Notes: generated by a model not told the origin, from the letters alone. Positions 46,167 to 59,102 are shown, counted from the first letter of the stretch. The stretch: 64,000 nt of DNA from Perilla frutescens (GCA_026008535.1 BRKX01000003.1:23116001-23180000); one strand, 5' to 3'. Made by a program: numbers and translations.

Positions 46167-47558
46167 ATGGATTCGATGAAAGAAGGAGCCTCGACGGTGC
46201 GACCTCCGCTCCTTGATGGAAACAACTATGCCTATTGAAAAGCTAGAATGATGGCTTTCATTCGCTCAATTGATGAGCGTGCCTGGAAAATGGTGACTGA
46301 AGGGTGGAAGCCTCCCACAAAGACGGATGATAAAGGCAAATCTGTGATGAAGCCTGAAGAAGAATGGGGGGATGATGAGTATCAGATCATGCGGCTAAAT
46401 GCTAAAGCCATAAATGCCATGTTCTCTGGTGTTGACATGAATGTCTTCAAGCTGATCTCCACCTGTGACAAGGCAAAGGATGCATGGGATATCCTGCAGA
46501 CCACGTTCGAAGGAACAATTAGTGTTCATGCATCTCGCATGCAACTTCTCACCACCAAACTTAAGAACCTCCGTATGGATGAAGGGCAAAATCTTGCTGA
46601 TTTCAATGCCAAAATTTGTGACATTGCTAACGAGAGCTTTGTCCTTGGTGATGCAATCTTTGAGGAGAAACTTGTGCGGAAAGTTCTGCGATCTCTACCC
46701 AGGAGATTCGCGTACAAAGTCACGACAATTGAAGAAGCTAAGGACATGAGCAAGATGAAGTTACAAAAGCTGATGGGGTCTCTGCGTATCTTTGAAATGG
46801 GACTGACAGATGATGAGGCAGTACAGAAGAAAAGCATAGCTTTTCAGGCAGGCTCAAGTTCTAATATGCCAAATACTGTCTCTGACAAACATGATCTTGC
46901 TGAGTCAATTGCTTTGCTGACAAAGAATTTCTCAAAATTTGTCAAACGTTATGAGAAGTCATCACAGAACAATACTGTCAAGAACAAGTTTTTAAAACTT
47001 TGGAGAACTAAAGATGAAGATCTCAGTGAAGAAAAACACAAAGATATGAAGTGCAGAAAATGTGGTGGCCTTGGGCACTTTCAAGCCGAGTGTGCTAACA
47101 CTCTCAAGAAGAAGAATAAATTCTACTATTCCACTCTGAGTGAAAGTGATGATCCAGATAATAGTGGGAGTGATGAAGAATGTGTGAGCAATGATATTGC
47201 TTTCATGACACAGTCTACCAAAGAACCTGTGTCTAAATCTGTCCCTGACAGTCAGGATGACAAGGTATCTGAATGCAGTGACGATAATGAGTTCACTGAA
47301 GAATCAGCCATAGAAGCATACAAAAAGCTTCATAAAAGCTGGATCATGGTGGTAAAAGTCAATGAAGGGCTGCTGAAAGAAAATGCTGATCTTACAAAAG
47401 AAAGAGATAACCTATCCATGCGCCTCAGTGAACTGGAGAATGATTTTCAGAAATCCAAAAATAACACGCTCTATCAAAATGGTGAACTGCAACATCTAAA
47501 GAAGCTCGTCAAGATGATGAATTATGTTCTGTCCAGGACAAACATCTGGAACGCATGA
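46167..47558 (+). pseudogene. Copia-1 Gag
   Basis: The ATG at 46167 starts MDSMKEGASTV and reaches a TGA at 46236, where copia Gag has a conserved Trp (Y-W-K-x-R-M). From 46248 the frame is open for 436 codons. It shows the copia gag core (UBN2-type: AWDILQTTFEG, TTKLKNLRMDEGQNLADF, VRKVLRSLPRRF), a CCHC zinc knuckle (CRKCGGLGHFQAEC) near 47051-47095 and an acidic, then coiled-coil C-terminus. Gag forms the virus-like particle. The Trp-to-stop change makes full-length translation unlikely. Confidence 0.87.
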
Positions 47559-47640
47559 TGAACCAGTTCCTGAATCCGAAGCTAAACCTGAGAACAAGCA
47601 GTCACAGACTCGGTAGTCGCCAAAGTTACAGCCTCGAAAG

Positions 47641-48001
47641 ATGTTTGTTGTGTGTCACTACTGTGAAAAGCCTAGTCACATTCAACCACACTATAGGAAC
47701 TACATCAATGATCTTAGAAGAATGGGGAGGAAAGGCCTATCTCAGAATGACCTTAATTCCAGAACAAGAAATGTGAGGAACAGATCCTGGAACAATCACA
47801 TGAACTATATGGTTCACACTGCCCTCAATATCCATGCAAAGAGCAGCTGGTACTTTGACAGCGGATGCTCACGGCACATGACTGGAGATGCCAGTATGCT
47901 GACGAATATTCAAAAGGATTGTTCTTATCAATCCATTACTTTTGGAGATGGTGTCAAAGGAAGAGTGCTTGGTCGTGGTCATCTAAATGTTGAAGGGATG
48001 C
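47641..48001 (+). pseudogene. Copia-1 pol start: knuckle and aspartic protease, truncated
   Basis: The frame has a CHYCEKPSHIQPHY knuckle-like stretch, then SSWYFDSGCSRHMTGDASM, the copia-type aspartic protease motif with its catalytic D-S-G intact, then VKGRVLGRGHLNVEG. At 48002 the reading passes into the inserted LTR; the last dozen codons of the open frame belong to that LTR, not to the protease. Confidence 0.87.
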
Positions 48002-49598
48002 TGACGCGCGGTCGTTTCACACTCAAAATAAATTTGTAAACTCCTGTGCCCATAGCGAGCGTAGCTAGCCAATGAGTACGGGTCAATCCCACAGAGAGTT
48101 GTTGCGATTCTATCTTCAAGTAACCAATCACAAAGGGGGTTTTGGTGTTGTCACTAAAATGAATTTAAATCTGCAAAAGAAACTTAAAGAAAATATCAAA
48201 TAACAAAAGGTTCTGGCATTTGAATTAGAATTTGATTTAAACATAAAACAACTCGATCATGGGCACATCGATTTTCATACATGATAGGTCATCTAGTTAT
48301 GGTGACCGGATTCCTCTCTGCGTCTCCTTATCCATCCTTTCATTTTAGGTTTAAAAGTGATTCCTCTTCGATTAAACCCCTAACCAGTTACCCACCTCCC
48401 GATTCCTCTAAGAGATGTAAGCAAACAAGCAGCAATGTGCCCTAGACGGACCCAGATCTGTTGTGTTCAACTGATTCCTCTTGTGCCCACAACACCCCAT
48501 TAATTCTCTTATTACTATATGAACCGACACACAGTCACGATTCGCCAATTCAATTAATAGTGGTGTGCCCTCTTTACCTAACGAGTGATCAGCCACATTG
48601 GGCACTTCAGACACACACTCACATGGAACAAGGCTTAAGAATTAACGGAAACTAATCATGCATTACTATGCCCATTTTGGCCTCACGAGTCCAGATTTAT
48701 ACTTAAACCATTTTCATTATTCAAATGCCAGAATTAAGGATCTAGCCGAGAAGGCTAGACATAATTAAAACTACAGAATTTAAAGACATCAATATAAACA
48801 AGAACTTACCGAATTAATTTAGCAAAAACTCGACTCCAACGTCGGAAAACATAAACATAACCTAAGTCCCGAAGGTTTAAGACCTTTCGGATTGTTGGCT
48901 GCCTAAGCAGCGTACTGAAAGTGAAAAAATGCAGAAATGTAAATGTAAAAATGTTTCAGACTGTCCAAAGATTGTCTTCCCGGAGACTAAACTTGCTTAA
49001 ATAGTTACATTTTCGAGTGGAGTTTCCCCCACAGGCGGGGGTCTTCTGCTACAATTCCGGAACGGTGTGCCCTCTCTGACTTTGACTGGATAAGCTTCAG
49101 TTTTATCAAATCCCTATTTTTTAGGGATTGCTCTTATCTCTTTTGATTGTGCTTATCTCTTCGTCAGAGCTTATCTCTTTGTTGCAGCACCTTCCAGGAG
49201 TCCAACTTAGCTCCAACTCTCATTCAGATATGTAGCTATCTTCCACCAACTCTCCTTTCAACTGAATCCCGAGTTTCACTGGAATGCCCCATTCCGCCCT
49301 GTGGTCGAGTCTGTGCGAGTACTGTGGGCACGGCATCATCTGTCAGTTCCATCCGTATCTGATATGCCCACTTCGCCGACTGAATGTGGGATGGATACTG
49401 GAGAAGTCCCATGTGCCTCTGATGAACATATGTGCGAGATAAACGTGAATATTTGGGCATAAAATGCTCCTTCCGCCAGACTCGACTCTTGGAATACCCT
49501 TTGACCGCAACTTGGTTCTTTTCGACTCAAAACACACTAAAAAGGACATTTATAGAGGATAAAATGCCCATAAAAACACGAAATAAATGGACTTATCA
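48002..49598 (-). repeat. 3' LTR of the Athila-like element, 1597 bp
   Basis: On the plus strand it runs from TGACGCGCGGTCG to ATGGACTTATCA. It shares its sequence with the solo LTR at 11636-12858 but has about 370 bp more in the middle (from roughly 48735). The left target copy would be GATGC or its shift; the partner is not in the window. Confidence 0.88.
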
Positions 49599-50490
49599 CA
49601 CCCACACACTTTAAGCATGATTGTCCTCAAGCATGGGGTGCAACGCATCCAGAAAAAAACAAAAGAAAAGAAAGGAGAAAAGAAACAGACTCAAGACACA
49701 AGCATGCAAACTGTTACTCAGTGTGGGCACATCAGAAATAATCCAACAAAAATGCAAAGTTTCAGCATACCTAAAATAGGTCAAAAATGAGTTTTAGCTT
49801 GGTGTTCCTCACAGACTCTCTTCACTCAATGTATACTCTCAATTCGGCTGTAATTCTATGCAAATTCGTCCCATAAGTTTGCCAAAATTCTGCTGTTCAT
49901 TCTCCAGAAACTATGATGCATTAGTATCAATAGGGCTTTCTAGGCTACAGTTAGGCATTTTAAGTGGGAGGGGTTTTTATTGATTGTACAGACCCCTCCC
50001 CAGCTCCTTTCTATTCACTACCCTCATGTGCCCTGTTCAGGCACTGAATCTTTCTTATTTTGGGCATTCTAAACACTTAGAACTCGGGGGATTTTTATTC
50101 AGACTCTTTTTTTTTCTTCCTTTTTTTTTCTTTTTCTTTTTGTTTTTGTTTTTTTTTATTTAATTCTTCCCCCCATCTTTTCTGGCCCTTCATATATATG
50201 CCTTCCCAGAAACAACTCTCCTGCCTCATTTTTTCTTTTCAGGTTTTATAATGCCCTGGTTAAGTATAAACCATCTTAGAACAAAATTGACCAGGGCATT
50301 TTATAGGCTCAAAGGGGCTGCAAGGGTTGTGTCATTGGTGGGAGTTATTTTATTTCAGTGGTTCAGCAAAAACATAGCCTATCTCATCTACATGTGCATC
50401 AATAATTCCCAGAGTTAAACGTAGAACAGAGGCAAATTCTAGAACATCTTAAGCACAGAATTATTCACACTCATAAATGAAAGAAAACTC
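49599..50490 (-). other. 3' untranslated region of the Athila-like element, proximal part
   Basis: This includes the polypurine tract (49599-49612) next to the LTR, the TTGAGGACAATCATG word (about 49616-49631) and a long T/C-rich tract at 50107-50160 that is purine-rich in element sense. The region continues at 59751-60042 on the far side of Copia-2. Confidence 0.75.
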
Positions 50491-51138
50491 TGTTGGAACC
50501 GTTAGGTTCGATATTTATCTATGATTGTTATTTTGTCTTTCTTTGATTTATTGTGTGTAGATTATTGTGTTGATTGAGGAAGTGTTGGAGCATGCCAAGT
50601 TGACCGAGTCTTGGAGATAGTCTTGGAGATAAATTTCAAAGATATGTTTGTTCCTATATCTATGGAAAGGTTGTTTGCTTGCGGCTAAAGTCAAGGAAAG
50701 TTGATAGGAGTGCGGTTCGTGCAAGTCATATGAGTAGAGGGCAAGTATATTGTTTTGTATATATATAGGAATCAGTAGTATAGTGTGTGATACGGATTCT
50801 TAGAGAGATATATTCAGATTATAGATCGAGCTTTTGTATTCTGCAGATTTTCTACTAGATTTGGTTAAGACAACTTTAGTCTCAACTTTCTGTGAAGGAA
50901 GAGATAAAGTGTCTTAATATTTTAGTTAGTATTTGTCTAGTAGTGTTTTTGTAATTCACATATTCTATATAGTGAAGATTTTGCCCTGAGGCATTTCGCG
51001 AGGTTATAGAAATATAATCTCGTGAAAATTTCAATCCGTTGTTCTATTTCTAAATTTCCGCTGCGTAAGCAAAGTTGTTCCAACTTTGGAGCCAACTTGG
51101 ATCACAACTCTGTTAAAACCGAGAGTTCAGTTTCTTCA
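50491..51138 (+). repeat. 5' LTR of Copia-2
   Basis: Begins TGTTGGAACCG and ends GTTTCTTCA. The likely promoter box TATATATAGG is near 50760, followed by the transcribed R/U5 part. Confidence 0.93.
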
Positions 51139-51198
51139 ATTGGTATCAGAGCTCAGACACTTGATACACTAAGTGGTGATCCTGTTTTCGTAAGCACA

Positions 51199-52572
51199 AT
51201 GGATTGCACGAACCCATTGTTCAACAAACCTCCAGTTCTAGATGGCATGAACTATTCCTTTTGGAAAGTTCGGATGAGAGCATGCATCAAGTCGATTGAT
51301 GCAAGAGCATGGAATGCGGTTCAAAAAGGATGGACACACCCCAAGACCGTGGATGCTGAAGGAGATACATGCCGCACACCACCGTCAGAATGGACCAGAG
51401 AGCAAAATGAAGAAGCCACCTTCAATGAGAAAGCGCTTAACACGATTCAATCCTCCCTAGACGTTCAAATGTTCAAACTCATAAGAAATTGTGAGACGGC
51501 CAAGGAAGCATGGGATATACTCCAGCAACATTGCGAAGGTGATGTTGGAATTAAAGAATCGAGACATCGGATTCTCACCACGAAGTTTGAGAACATGAAG
51601 ATGGAGGATGATGAAACCGTTGGAGACTATTGCAACAAACTACTTGAGATTGCTAACGAGTGCAATGATTTGGGTGATCCAATCACTAATAAGAGCTTAG
51701 TATCAAAAGCTTTGAGGACTCTAACGTCTCGCTTTAACATGAAAGTAGTTGCAATTGATACGGCTACAACTACTGGAGCTCTGGATTTCACTAAACTGAT
51801 AAATGATCTGAAAACATTTGAGATGGAACTAAATAAAAAAGGTGGACAGAAGAAGAAGGGAATCGCCTTGACCGTTGGGACAACTTCCAAGACAACTTCA
51901 AAGACAACTTTGGCTTACATTGAAGAAGAAGATGAAGATCTTGAAGAAATCATGGAAAAGGATCCAGATTATGCTCTTCTCACCCGAAGACTTAATTCTC
52001 TCATTCGAGCCAACAAAGGAAAACAGCAAGTGGGAGGTAGAGAACAGCGAAAGCCTCGAAATGATGCCTCTGGATCTTTGGTTCTCTATGACAGGCTTAT
52101 CACACCTGGAAAGGAACCAAAAATCATGAGGCGTGCTGCATCAGAACACTTCAAACCAAAGGAAGTGACAGATTTCTCTACAGTTCAATGTTATGAATGC
52201 AAGGGATTTGGGCACTTTGCAAACGAGTGTCCCAATATGTTCCGCAAACTGGGAAAACATGTCAATTTCCTATCCTTTAGTGACAGCGAGCTGGACACCT
52301 CTGGAATTTATGTAGAAGAGATTCCAAATGATCCACCAACTGAGCATGCTGCCTTAACTGCAATATTTGTTGAAGAGAATGAGTCAAACCACACTGAAGT
52401 TGAGATAACTTCAGATAGGTATGATGAATCTTATTATAAGACACTTTTCTGTTTTAACACTGTTGTGACCACTGCAGAAGAAGCGGAAGAAGTTTCGGAA
52501 GAAGAAACTCTAGAATTACTGATAAAGATGCAGGAATTGTACAAAGAGCTGTATATCAAGTGGTCTAAATAG
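51199..52572 (+). pseudogene. Copia-2 Gag
   Basis: The start at 51199 (MDCTNPLFNKPPVLDG) is preferred over the in-frame upstream ATG at 51022, which lies inside the LTR. Core gag motifs are YSFWKVRMRACI, AWDILQQHCEGDVG, TTKFENMKMEDDETVGDY and SKALRTLTSRFNM. A CCHC knuckle (CYECKGFGHFANEC) is at about 52189-52230, followed by an acidic C-terminal region. It ends at TAG (52570), but the same frame continues at once with coiled-coil sequence (52579-52968), so this stop probably replaced a Gln codon (CAG to TAG). Confidence 0.87.
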
Positions 52573-52578
52573 TGCAAA

Positions 52579-55500
52579 GTGGTGGAGTCACTAAATGAGG
52601 AAGTTTCTATGCAAAAGACCTCACTGCAAAAACTGGAAGTCATGCTAACAAAAAAGGATGCTGAGTTAGACAATATGAGGATTAAACTCAATCATGCAGA
52701 TGATACCTTCAAAAGACTCAACACTGGAACCTCAAAACTCGATAAAGTTCTATCACAAACTCAGGTAACTTCACATGGTCTGGGATATGATACAAGTGCA
52801 AGATTAGCCTTCACTCGGATCCTGTCTACCCATGGAAAACCATTTGTAAAAGCCAAGGAAGTTCCTTCCACTTCGTCAGTAAAAAGGAAACGTAAGAGGT
52901 ACATTTGTCATTATTGTTTTCTTCCTGGACACATTAAACCCTTCTGTCACAGGCTCATACAGGAATAACAAAAGGAGTTGCATCTGAGAAAGCAAGCATC
53001 AAAACCTATTCTTACGAGTAAGGGTGACAAGTCCAAGAAACTAGTATGGAGACCCAAAATTACTACCACTGTTACCTGCCAAGTGGTGTTCACTGCGTCA
53101 ACAGATAATGACTCAACCACCTGGTACTTTGATAGTGAATGTTCACGCCACATGACAGGTTCCAGATGTTATCTATCAAACTATCAAAGAATCAACGGTA
53201 GTGAAGTAACCTTTGGAGGAGGATCAAATGACAAGATAGTTGGACGTGGAACTTTGGACAGTCTTGGTCTCCCAAAACTGGCCAATGTATCACATGTTGA
53301 AGGACTGACTGCAAATCTAATAAGCATCAGTCAACTCTGTGATGACAACTTCAGCGTCATCTTTGATAAAGAGAGGTGCACTGTGATGGAAAACAATGGG
53401 AACCATGTGATCTCAGGGGTAAGGTCTTCCAATAATATCTATGAGACTAACCAAAACAGTTGTCTGAGTACACAGATAAATGAAGTACATCTTTGGCATC
53501 AAAAATGGGACACACCAACTTCCGTAATATGAAGAATCTTCAAAGACTAAATGTTGTCCTAGGAGTTCCCAAGTTGAACATTGCAAGTCCTAGTCTTTGT
53601 GGAGATTGTCAAAAAGGAAAACAAGTCAAAGCGTCGCACCCTGTTGTGACAACTGCTGAGAGACCTTTCTCAACTCAAAGCTGCTTCGAACTTCTACATA
53701 TGGATATTTTGGGACCAGCTGAAGTTGAAAGCCTTGGAGGTAATGGTATTCCTTTGTGATTGTAGATGATCTATCTAGGTATACTTGGGTAAAATTTTTG
53801 AGAAGCAAGGGTGAAACATATGATTCCTTCTTGGAGTTGTATGCTAAGATCAAAAATTTTTACCACGCTTGTATCAAGAGACTAAGATCAGATCATGGGA
53901 GGGAGTTTGAGAATATTCAACTCCTCAACTTCTGCACGAAAGAAGGAATCCATCATGAGTACTCATCACCAAAGACACCCCAGCATAATGGTGTGGCCGA
54001 GCGAAAGAATAGAACCCTACAAGAGATGGCAACTGTGATGCTGCATGCAAAGAAGTTGGCCAAACGGTTTTGGGCTGAAGCTTTAAACACTGCATGCCAT
54101 GTAAGTAACTGAGATAACTTAAGAACCGGAACCACCATGACGTCATATGAGATTCTAAATGGTAAAAAACCCAACCTTAAATATCTACATGTATTTGGTT
54201 ATGTTTGTTATATTTTGAATGATAGGGACTATCTTTACAAGTTTGACCCTAAAAGTGACAAAGGTGTGTTTATTGGTTACTCCCTCAACAGTCATGCTTA
54301 TCGTGTGTATAACCTCAGGACTAAAACTGTAATGGAGAGTGTAAATGTAAGGTTTGATGATATGGCTAGTTTGTATACTCCTACTGATGATACTGACAGT
54401 GTAATTGAGATACAGGGAAGTACAAGTACTACAGAAGCAGAACAAGTTGACCCTGAAGTTGAGCCCACTTCGGACACACCTCCTGATGAACCTGAATCCG
54501 AGCCTAACGATTCAGAAATCCTAGCAGAAATTCTAAGTAGTGTTCGAAGAGACCCTCCAAAGAGAATTCGCAAAGATCATCCAATTGATCAAGTCATTGG
54601 AGATGTTCACGAAGGGGTCCGAACATGAGGTAAAGCTGTTGCCAACTATAAGCAGATGGTAAGGATGGTATGTTTATCATGTGTCATACTTGAAGTTGGC
54701 ACAATTGTGTTTCTGTCCGTGATTGAACCTAAGAATACTGCTGAAGCTTTAAAAGATGAGTTTTGGATAAGTGCTATGCAAACTGAGCTACTTGAGTTTG
54801 TAAGGAACAAAGTCTGGACACTTGTGCCCAGACCTTCTGGTATTAATGTTATTGGGACTAAGTAGATATTCAAGAATAAAACTGATGAATTTGAGAATAT
54901 CATTAGAAATAAGGCACGCTTAGTTGCCCAGGGTTACACTGAAGTAGAAGGCATTGACTATGATGAGACTTTTACACCCGTTGCACGAATAGAGTCCATT
55001 AGGTTACTTTTTGTCATTGCATGTTACCTTAACATTACTCTTCACCAGATGGACGTCAAAGCAGCATTCTTAAATGGAATTCTAGAAGAGGAAGCCTATG
55101 TGGAAAAACCCAAAGGGTTCGAAAACCCATCAAAACCCGATCATGTTTACAAACTTCACAAGGCTCTGTATGGACTAAAACAAGCTCTTAGAGCTTGGTA
55201 TAGTCGACTAACCGAGTTTTTACTTGACTTTGGTTTTTTCAGGGGACATGCAGATAGGACACTTTTTCTCAAAAAGGAGAAAAATTTCCAAACCATAGCT
55301 CAAATATATGTCGATGACATAGTATTTGGGTCAACAAGTGAAAAGGCCTTGAAAGAATTTGTGGAAGCCATGTCTACCTCCTTTGAGATGAGCATGGTTG
55401 GGAAACTTAGCAACTTCCTCGGACTTCAAGTCAAGTAAAAAGAAAGTGGTGTGTTAGTCTCTCAGACGAAATATGCAAAGAATCTTGTGAAGAAGTTTGG

Positions 55501-56248
55501 ATTAGAAACTGCAAAGCACATGAGAACCCCCATGAGCACAATTGAGAAACTTTCGAAAGATGCAGTTGGGCCTGAAGTTGACCCAACTTTGTACAGATCG
55601 ATGATTGGAAGTCTTATGTACCTGACCGCAAGCCGGCCAGATATCATGTACAGTGTCTGTGCATGTGCTCATTTCCAGTCATGCCCAAAGGAGGAGTATC
55701 TAAAAGCAGTAAAGAGGATCATTCGATACGTTGCTGGTACTTGTGAACTGAGACTTTGGTTCACAAAAGACACAACCACAGATCTTGTTGGATACAGTGA
55801 TGCCGATTGGGCTGGTGAAACTGATGATCGGAGAAGCACAAGTGGTGGCTATTGTTACCTTGGCAACAATCTCATATCTTGGCACGGCAAAAAGCAAAAC
55901 TGTATTTCGCTGTCAACTGCCGAGTCGGAGTATGTGGCAGCCGGAAGTTGTGCAACTCAGTTGATTTGGCTGAAATCAATGTTGGATGACTACGGATTAG
56001 AGAGCAACCCCTTGGTGATGCTGTGTGACAATACAAGTGCAATCAACCTTACAAATAACCCTGTTCATCACTCAAAGTCAAAACACATCCATTTAAGGTA
56101 TCATTTTATTAGGGATTTAGTTGAAAAGAAGCTATTAAAGTTGGAGTATATTAGTACAGATGTTCAACTGGCTGATATGTTTACAAAAGCATTAAGCTAC
56201 GAGAGATTCTCGATTTTGAGAAAATCTCTTGGCTTGTGTTCTGTATGA
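52579..56248 (+). pseudogene. Copia-2 Pol: protease, integrase, reverse transcriptase, RNase H
   Basis: Domains in order: a coiled coil and CHYCFLPGHIKPFC knuckle (to 52965). Protease WYFDSECSRHMTG (about 53122), where the catalytic D-S-G reads D-S-E. Integrase zinc region and core, with Asp in VDDLSRYTWVKFL and LRSDHGREFEN, and Glu in NGVAERKNRTLQ (53756-54112). HVFGYVCYILNDR (54137 on). Reverse transcriptase with NKARLVAQGYTEVEG, QMDVKAAFLNG, LYGLKQALRAWY and catalytic YVDDIVFG (about 55307). RNase H with SDADWAGETDDRRS, STAESEYVA and HIHLRYHFIRD. Stops at 52966, about 54110, 54626, 54863 and 55436 and frameshifts near 53505 and 53745 break it. Confidence 0.92.
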
Positions 56249-56863
56249 TGTGCAAAGTTGGTTCAACTGTTGTCATACTTTTAATATATCATTGTTAACT
56301 GTGAAGTTGAGCAGATTCGAGGATGTAAAAGCCTGTAAAAGGTGAAATCATGATCGTTATTAAAAAACCATATAACTAGGTTAAAGACCTCAGATAAGTG
56401 GTTTTTATGAGATTCTCTTGGTTATTCATCTATTCATCATCTGTTCTCTTCTTAAAAAGTTTTCAATGATGTATTGAAAGTACGTTGTTTGGTTCTGACA
56501 ACAGTTGCTCTAAATAAATAAATAAAAAATATATATATATATAAAAATATAAAAAAGAGGTGGAAATTTTTTGAAATTCAGTTGAATGCATTTGGAAGTG
56601 TATCTTACTCCTCCTTTAATATCTCATTTTGACTATATCTTTAATAATGTCGACTACTATTTTTCTGGCGGGACGAATCTGTTTGTTACTCTTTGTATTT
56701 AAAAATCTTGTCTCTTCCTTGCTTCTCTATTTCACTTTATAATTCATCCACAGCAGATTCCCGGTCATATCACTCTCAATCACTCTAAAATTTTTCCCCC
56801 AAAATCTCTTCGTCTCCCTTCATCATCTCCAACCCTCTGAACCCCTCATCGTCGCCGGTCACC
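56249..56863 (+). other. Spacer between pol and the third ORF of Copia-2
   Basis: Non-coding, including a TA-rich patch at 56515-56560. Its C/T-rich second half (56700-56860) could be a leader for a subgenomic or spliced third-ORF message. No splice signal was fixed. Confidence 0.6.
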
Positions 56864-58800
56864 ATGACTCCGGTAAAATTCAAGCAACTTCAAGAGTTCA
56901 TGAGCGACCCAGAAGCCACCAGTTACCTTCGACAACTTGCCACATTCCCCCCACAACCAACCCTAACTCTACCGCCTCGCTCACTCATCCCAAATCCCTT
57001 CCGGTTGTTATCTCCGGAAACGACTCCTCTTCTCCGACCGATGGTTCTTCTCTCGCCGTCCTGAGGAAATGCTCCAATGGAGATATCCCCTGAGATGGGG
57101 AGCTGTGCAGAGGTCCAATCTACCCCTCTTCCACTTCCGACTCCGGCACCGACCTCGACGGAGATCTCTTTCTCCCAGTCAGAAAGCTCTCAGACAATTA
57201 TTCTTGCCCCTGACGGAGTAATTATGCCCATGCTTGACACGCCGGTTCTCGCTTCTCCAGAGGAAGAGCCGCTAGACCCTCTCTCTCATTACACTCAACC
57301 GGAGTCTCATGATGGCGGTCCGGTCGAGGTTCCCTTCTCGGAGGATGAAGAAAAAGTTCCTGTTGATGCTCCTGCCAAGTCGCCGGTTGCCTCTCGGAAG
57401 AAAAAGACGGCTAAACCGAAGAAAACTCCTCTGAAGAGACGTTCTAAGAGGCTCCACACTACCGGCAGCTCTTCAAAGCCTCAATCGGAGCCTATCCATC
57501 TCGATAGCGACCCTAAAGCTGAGGAGAGTGAAGCGGAGGAGCTATAGGAAGAGTCGGATGAGCATACACCTTCGGCTCAAGAGTTAGAATCCGAGAAGGG
57601 TGTCGAGGAGGAAGAAGTCATAGCCTCCAGGAAAGGAAAACAGAAGCTTGCTCCTTCACCACCATCTAAATCTCAGAACAAGGCTGCCAAGAGGGCCAAG
57701 CGAAGTGTTTCTCATTCTGCACCGGAGGACGACTCAGAATCTGACATTGAGGTATCGAAGGCTTTATCCCCTCTCTTTTATTCTGATGTTGGTAAAAGGA
57801 ATTGGGAACATTTTAAGAGTAGGGAAATCTTGAATGATCATTCTGTGGATTTGAAATATTTTGCTTCTCATAATTTGGTTGTGTTTTTGGAGAAACGGAA
57901 GGTGCTTGGGTCTGTGACATATGTGAAACCATTTGTGGCTGAGGTAGTTCGCCATTTTTATGCGAATTTAACTCATGAATTTAGTAATCACTCTTCGAAG
58001 TTGTACGGGAAGGTGTATGTGCGTGGGAAGGTTTTCACTATAACTCCTTCACGTATAAACAAGTTCCTAGGTGTGCCTAATGTGGTTGAGGATGATGATG
58101 AATTTGATGATGAGTTTGAAGCCAATATGGCTGATGTTGTGACTGGAGGAAAGACAGATCAATGGATTGCAAATAAGAAACCGAATAGGCTTGCCTCGGT
58201 TCTTACCTCACTATTTTCCACCCTTCACAAAATTTGTGCTTCGAATTGGCTACCTACCTCTAACACAACTACTGTGCCGTTTGATCATGTGTGTTTGATG
58301 TATAAAATCTTCAAAGAAGAGAAAGTGAACCTAGGGCAGAGGATCTTTAACGCCATATCCGAGATTGCTATAACAAAATCCAACAAGAAGCTCATTGTCC
58401 CTTCCCTAATATTCAACATGCTGATTGATCAAGGTCTCAAGCTTACCTAAAAGGATGTTCTCTCCGATCGACTGCCTCTACAGATTGTCCAACAAGCCTT
58501 CCTTACTGACACCCGCACAAGGGATCTCCCCTGGATTGAAGTGACTAACAAAGATGCTCCAACTGAAGAACTCTTTTGTTCTGTTCCTGTGTTTCTTTTG
58601 CAGGAACAAATTCATTTCTTGTCGGAGCATATCACTATCTTTGAGAGACAGCGGCGTGTGCTACAAAGGTTTCTTTCTTTCCAAAAAGGGAGAGATGAAG
58701 GACCAAGCTGTCAAAGGGGTGCAGGTCAAGATGCGGACGAAGAATGAAGCTGAAAGTTGTGAAAGCTTGAAGAGCTTGAAGGCTGCAGTCTGTTGCAGTT
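56864..58800 (+). pseudogene. Copia-2 third ORF in envelope position (plant transposon protein domain)
   Basis: The start MTPVKFKQLQEFMSD is followed by a Pro/Ser-rich, then acidic and Lys-rich region (SRKKKTAKPKKTPLKRRSKR). From 57750 a folded region reads RNWEHFKSREILNDHSVDL, VVRHFYANLTHEF, KLYGKVYVRGKVFTITPSRI, NKFLGVPNVVEDDDEFDD and FNMLIDQGLKLT, then a C-terminal helix-rich tail (FLLQEQIHFLSEHITIFERQ). The central part resembles the putative plant transposon protein domain (Transposase_32) found after pol in SIRE-type elements. No convincing signal peptide or membrane anchor is seen, so an envelope role is unproven. Stops at 57061, 57545 and 58448 break it; the last two fit CAG/CAA-to-stop changes. 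Confidence 0.78.
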
Positions 58801-59102
58801 AAAAATTTCTTTTGTGGCTGGAAGAATTTCTAAAACAAACTAACTTTTTATTTGTTTTTGCTTTGCTCCTGAACAAACTTAACTTGTTTTTGCTACTATT
58901 CTGATATGGATGCTCTGTCAGATTTGATTATGTTCTTTTGATGATCAGCTTATTTTGAAGTTGTTTTGACAGAGGGAGCAACTTTGATTTTGCATTCTGG
59001 TGACAGGGAATCATTATGATATGTGTTTATTTATTTCAGGGGGAGAACTGTATTTTACTTAAGATAGTTTGGTTTTGGAAAGAAAGACAAAAAGGAGGAG
59101 AT
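58801..59102 (+). other. 3' untranslated region and polypurine tract of Copia-2
   Basis: A GGGGGAGAACTG word (59040) and the purine run at 59087-59102 prime plus-strand synthesis next to the 3' LTR. Confidence 0.75.

Larger units (their letters stand above)
45058..48001 (+). mobile_element. Ty1/copia element Copia-1, 5' part, interrupted at 48002
   Basis: A 1030-bp 5' LTR (TGTTAGTGCC...TTTTTCA) is followed by a primer-binding site (TGGCACCAGAGCGGG, 46090-46104), gag, and the start of pol as far as protease. Reading stops abruptly inside the protease frame, where the Athila-like LTR begins. The rest of Copia-1 must lie beyond the right edge of the window. LTR length and gag layout suggest the SIRE/Maximus lineage; that is inference. 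Confidence 0.88.

Noticed and set aside
48408..49614. Open frames inside the Athila-like LTR and its solo copy (12023-12295)
   Set aside because: They lie in LTR sequence, are not conserved in frame between the two LTR copies and have no domain.
51022..51198. Upstream in-frame ATG as the start of Copia-2 Gag
   Set aside because: It lies within the 5' LTR and reads through the primer-binding site; the ATG at 51199 fits copia Gag starts.
56864..58800. Calling the third ORF of Copia-2 a true envelope gene
   Set aside because: No signal peptide, membrane anchor or fusion-type feature was visible; only its position suggests it.
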